From: an uncultured Oscillospiraceae bacterium
GTDB taxonomy: Bacteria; Bacillota; Clostridia; Oscillospirales; Oscillospiraceae
Assembly: GCA_934675115.1 (NCBI GenBank)
Contig: CAKUPH010000094.1
Span: 1 to 7,945, forward strand
Length of the DNA stretch: 7,945 nt
Direction of reading: 5' to 3'
Each line of letters starts with the position of its first letter. The stretch's first letter is position 1. Made by a program: the position numbers and the translations under genes. The notes under the pieces were generated by a model. The model was not told where the DNA came from, did not search any database, and saw nothing but the letters and a program-made list of their open reading frames with translations. This document shows positions 6,366 through 7,945 of this stretch, one piece after another.

Positions 6366-7021
6366 GTGCGGCGATCCCGTCCGGCCAGAAAATCGGCGAG
6401 GATAAGGGCGGCGCAGCCGATGACGAGAACGGCCAGAATGAGGATGGCGCAGTCCATGAAAAATGTTTCCGGCAGGATATTGATGATCTGGTCGGTGTCC
6501 GGGTCGAAGAGCCAGTTGGTCTTGCCGGGGAAGAAAATGGTGTGGAACACGGTGAAGGCCCGGTCGAAGTCCAGCGCGGCCAGCCCGCCTACGATGAGAA
6601 ACGCGCCGCCCAGTCCCGCGCCCGCCCAGAAGCACGGCCCCCGGCCCAGCAGGCGGGCGGGGGAGCGGCGGCGGAGCCGCCCGGCGACGAGCAGTAGGAC
6701 AATGGCGGCGGCTCCGGCGGCGAACACCCGGAGATCCAGCAGGAACAGCACCCGCACGTCGGTGAAGTGGTCCTTGCCGCTCTGCGACCATTTCAGTACG
6801 CCGGTGGAAAATTCCTCCCCGCCCAGGCAGTAGTCGAGCATTTCGTCGTAGGCGGTGCGGATCTCCTCCCGGGTGAGGCCGGTGCGCTCCTCCAGCTCCA
6901 GCGGCCCGATGTGGGCGTAGTAGAAGGGGCGGCACAGGATGGGGGCGGCGATGGCCCCGGTGAGCAGGGTCAGGGCGATGGCGGCAGCCAGCAGAACGGA
7001 CAGCAGCTTGCAGGGTCTCAT
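6362..7021 (-). CDS. TIGR01906 / DUF1461 family integral membrane protein
   Basis: This 219-residue protein matches the TIGR01906 (DUF1461) membrane protein family of Gram-positive bacteria in length and motif order. A first membrane segment (7-29) is followed by the RPFYY motif (31-35), a TGLTREEI helix (47-54) and SGKDHFTDV (81-89). A second and third membrane segment (about 92-113 and 129-151) lead to the signature FHTIFFPGKTNWLFDPDTD (159-177) and ILPETFF (182-188), then a last membrane segment (190-213). The conserved polar motifs probably lie on one face of the membrane. Their function is unknown to me. The ATG at 7021 lies one base after the TGA of the preceding gene, with AAGGAGC inside that gene, so translation is probably coupled. 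Family confident, role unknown. Confidence 0.85.
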   Translation of the reverse strand: MRPCKLLSVLLAAAIALTLLTGAIAAPILCRPFYYAHIGPLELEERTGLTREEIRTAYDEMLDYCLGGEEFSTGVLKWSQSGKDHFTDVRVLFLLDLRVFAAGAAAIVLLLVAGRLRRRSPARLLGRGPCFWAGAGLGGAFLIVGGLAALDFDRAFTVFHTIFFPGKTNWLFDPDTDQIINILPETFFMDCAILILAVLVIGCAALILADFLAGRDRRT

Positions 7022-7022
7022 A

Positions 7023-7673
7023 TCAAAGCTCCTTTTCCGGCAGGGCGGACAGCGAGATCAGCACCTGCGACGGCAGATAAAACAGCCACATCCCCACGGC
7101 GGCGAACCGGCAGAGCCCGTCCGGCAGCAGACCGGGGGCGGCGTTGAAGGCGCCAACGCATACATCGCAGCCGATGAACAGCGTCAGCCCTATGGCGAAC
7201 AGCTTGCCCCGGCGGCCGGGGACGGTCCACGCGATGGCGGCGTTGACCAGCAGCTGGGAAAAATACAGCCCCGCCAGCAGATTCAGCGGCGAGGCCTGCC
7301 CCAGCGCGTAGAGCAGCACCCCCGCCGCCAGCGGCATCAGCGCCCGCAGGAGGAGCCACGCCCGGCCCGTCGTCAGCCGCAGGCGGATGAGGTAGACGGA
7401 CTGCGCCTCCAGAAAGATGAGCACCCCGAGAGCGTAGTAAGCGTCCAGCACCAGCAGCAGGCTGTCCGCCAGCGCGGTGAGGACGAGGGCGACGGGCACC
7501 AGCCGGTCGCCGCCCTTTGCCGCGGCATAGACGGAAAAGGCGAGGCACAGCAGGATGCCGCCGTATTTCAGCGCCGTGTCCGGCCCGGCCCCGCCGGTGA
7601 GGTCCAGTGTCAGGAAGGCGGCGTACAGCGCGGCCTCGATACAGAGAAACGTGATGATGAAGCTGCGCTTCAT
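7023..7673 (-). CDS. YhhN/lysoplasmalogenase-like multi-pass membrane protein
   Basis: This is a very hydrophobic 216-residue protein with about eight membrane helices (near 5-26, 34-52, 58-77, 80-98, 106-125, 128-148, 157-177 and 189-209). Size, helix count and sparse motifs resemble the YhhN/TMEM86 family: ALADSLLLVLDAYYALGVLI (67-86) for the usual GD...G..aF segment, LFIGCDVCVGAFN (165-177) for the usual lFv.SD block, and FYLPSQVLISLS (198-209) for the usual Y..aQ.li end. Known members cleave the vinyl-ether bond of lysoplasmalogens, and plasmalogens occur in many anaerobic Clostridia, but an activity here is only inferred. The usual GD is AD and SD is CD. I chose ATG at 7673, behind GGGAGG. 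An upstream in-frame ATG at 7730 would start within the promoter. It is first of a two-gene unit with the DUF1461 gene. Confidence 0.6.
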   Translation of the reverse strand: MKRSFIITFLCIEAALYAAFLTLDLTGGAGPDTALKYGGILLCLAFSVYAAAKGGDRLVPVALVLTALADSLLLVLDAYYALGVLIFLEAQSVYLIRLRLTTGRAWLLLRALMPLAAGVLLYALGQASPLNLLAGLYFSQLLVNAAIAWTVPGRRGKLFAIGLTLFIGCDVCVGAFNAAPGLLPDGLCRFAAVGMWLFYLPSQVLISLSALPEKEL

Positions 7674-7701
7674 GGGCTGGCCTCCCTTCGGGGTTTGCCT
7701 T

Positions 7702-7730
7702 ATTATATAAGGCAGGGGAGGGAATTGCAA
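7702..7730 (-). promoter_or_regulatory. promoter of the two membrane protein genes
   Basis: The -10 box is a perfect TATAAT (complement of 7702-7707). The -35 box is TTGCAA (7725-7730), and the spacing is exactly 17 bases. The start of transcription would be near 7695, giving a leader of about 20 bases to the ATG at 7673. This excludes the longer reading frame from 7730. Confidence 0.8.
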
Positions 7731-7755
7731 GGCTGAAAGCCTTGCGGGCTTTTTT
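7727..7755 (+). terminator. terminator-like hairpin pair, rightward T-run
   Basis: GCAAGGCT (7727-7734) pairs with AGCCTTGC (7738-7745). Alternatively AAAGCC (7736-7741) pairs with GGCTTT (7747-7752), followed by a T-run to 7755. The two stems overlap and exclude each other. The second has rho-independent form on the plus strand, yet no rightward gene precedes it. It would stop only antisense transcripts, or it may belong to the repeat-rich spacer. The first stem contains the -35 box of the promoter at 7702-7730. Confidence 0.35.
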
Positions 7756-7945
7756 CTTTCACGAAAGAAGGAAAGGCCAAAGGCGGAGCCTTTGAACCCT
7801 ATTCTCCCGTATTCGCCGGGAGTCCGGCGAAGTGGAGTGGTGCGTCCTGCGGACGCTCCGCTGGGGTGACTTTTCGATCGTGCGAAAAGTCACCAAAAGC
7901 ACGCTTAGGGAGAAAACGCGGATTCGACATCGAACGCAAAGGGCG
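7756..7945. repeat. hairpin-rich intergenic spacer, probable dispersed repeat element
   Basis: No reading frame here looks coding. Instead there is a chain of short perfect inverted repeats: CAAAGGC/GCCTTTG (7778-7784/7788-7794), TTCGCCGG/CCGGCGAA (7812-7819/7824-7831), GCGTCC/GGACGC (7842-7847/7851-7856) and GGTGACTTTTCG/CGAAAAGTCACC (7865-7876/7883-7894, 12 bp). Another possible small stem is TTCTTT/AAAGAA near 7754-7769. Such strings of hairpins in a spacer resemble the mobile non-coding repeats spread through many genomes, but copy number cannot be judged from one window. The last 50 bases (7895-7945) show nothing recognisable. Confidence 0.5.

Noticed and set aside
6261..6833. Open frame of 190 codons on the plus strand over the T-box promoter and DUF1461 gene
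   Set aside because: It is antisense to a gene with clear TIGR01906 motifs, and its translation is Arg/Ser/Pro-rich low-complexity sequence.
7674..7730. N-terminal extension of the YhhN-like protein from the ATG at 7730
   Set aside because: It overlaps the -35 and -10 boxes and the ribosome binding site. The 19 extra residues are not membrane-like, and ATG 7673 has a proper site upstream.
7865..7894. CRISPR repeat or terminal inverted repeat of an insertion sequence
   Set aside because: Only one copy is present, there is no spacer periodicity and no transposase or cas gene is nearby. It is a simple 12-bp hairpin.

Overview
The window looks like chromosomal housekeeping DNA from a high-GC member of the Clostridia, most probably of the Oscillospiraceae/Ruminococcaceae type. 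The evidence is strong AGGAGG-type ribosome binding sites, a cysteine T-box leader in front of cysE-cysS (a Firmicutes arrangement), sigma-A-like promoters, and a UPF0340 (YwlG) gene beside an M32 carboxypeptidase gene. This placement is inferred from gene content and style, not from a search. I see no insertion sequence, phage gene, CRISPR array, tRNA or rRNA.

Layout from left to right. Bases 1-95 hold at most the tail of a rightward gene, followed by a 14-bp perfect bidirectional terminator (96-134). A leftward operon fills 133-3033. Read in its own direction it encodes an M32 metallocarboxypeptidase, a short-chain dehydrogenase/reductase (SDR) and a UPF0340/YwlG protein, all driven from a promoter at 3070-3098. 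Divergent from it is one small rightward gene (3216-3704) for an unrecognised membrane-anchored extracytoplasmic protein. The spacer between them carries a tandem 9-base repeat between the two promoters. A second bidirectional terminator (3742-3780) closes the small gene, and a separate palindrome lies at 3832-3854.

A leftward block then fills 3897-7673. In transcription order it encodes a YhhN/lysoplasmalogenase-like 8-helix membrane protein, a DUF1461/TIGR01906 membrane protein one base behind it, then a promoter and a complete T-box leader (about 6093-6330) with a UGC cysteine specifier, then cysE (serine acetyltransferase) and cysS (cysteinyl-tRNA synthetase). Cysteine synthesis and cysteine charging are therefore sensed together through uncharged tRNA-Cys. 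The T-box decides the cysE start. The first in-frame ATG lies inside the T-box motif, and the real start is almost certainly a TTG at 6075 behind an AGGAGGGG site.

The right end (7727-7945) is gene-free and packed with short perfect inverted repeats, which looks like an intergenic repeat element. I found no convincing undescribed system. The points most worth a second look are the T-box/TTG start, the cysE promoter whose -35 box contains the stop codon of the preceding gene, the hairpin-rich right end and the unrecognised small protein.
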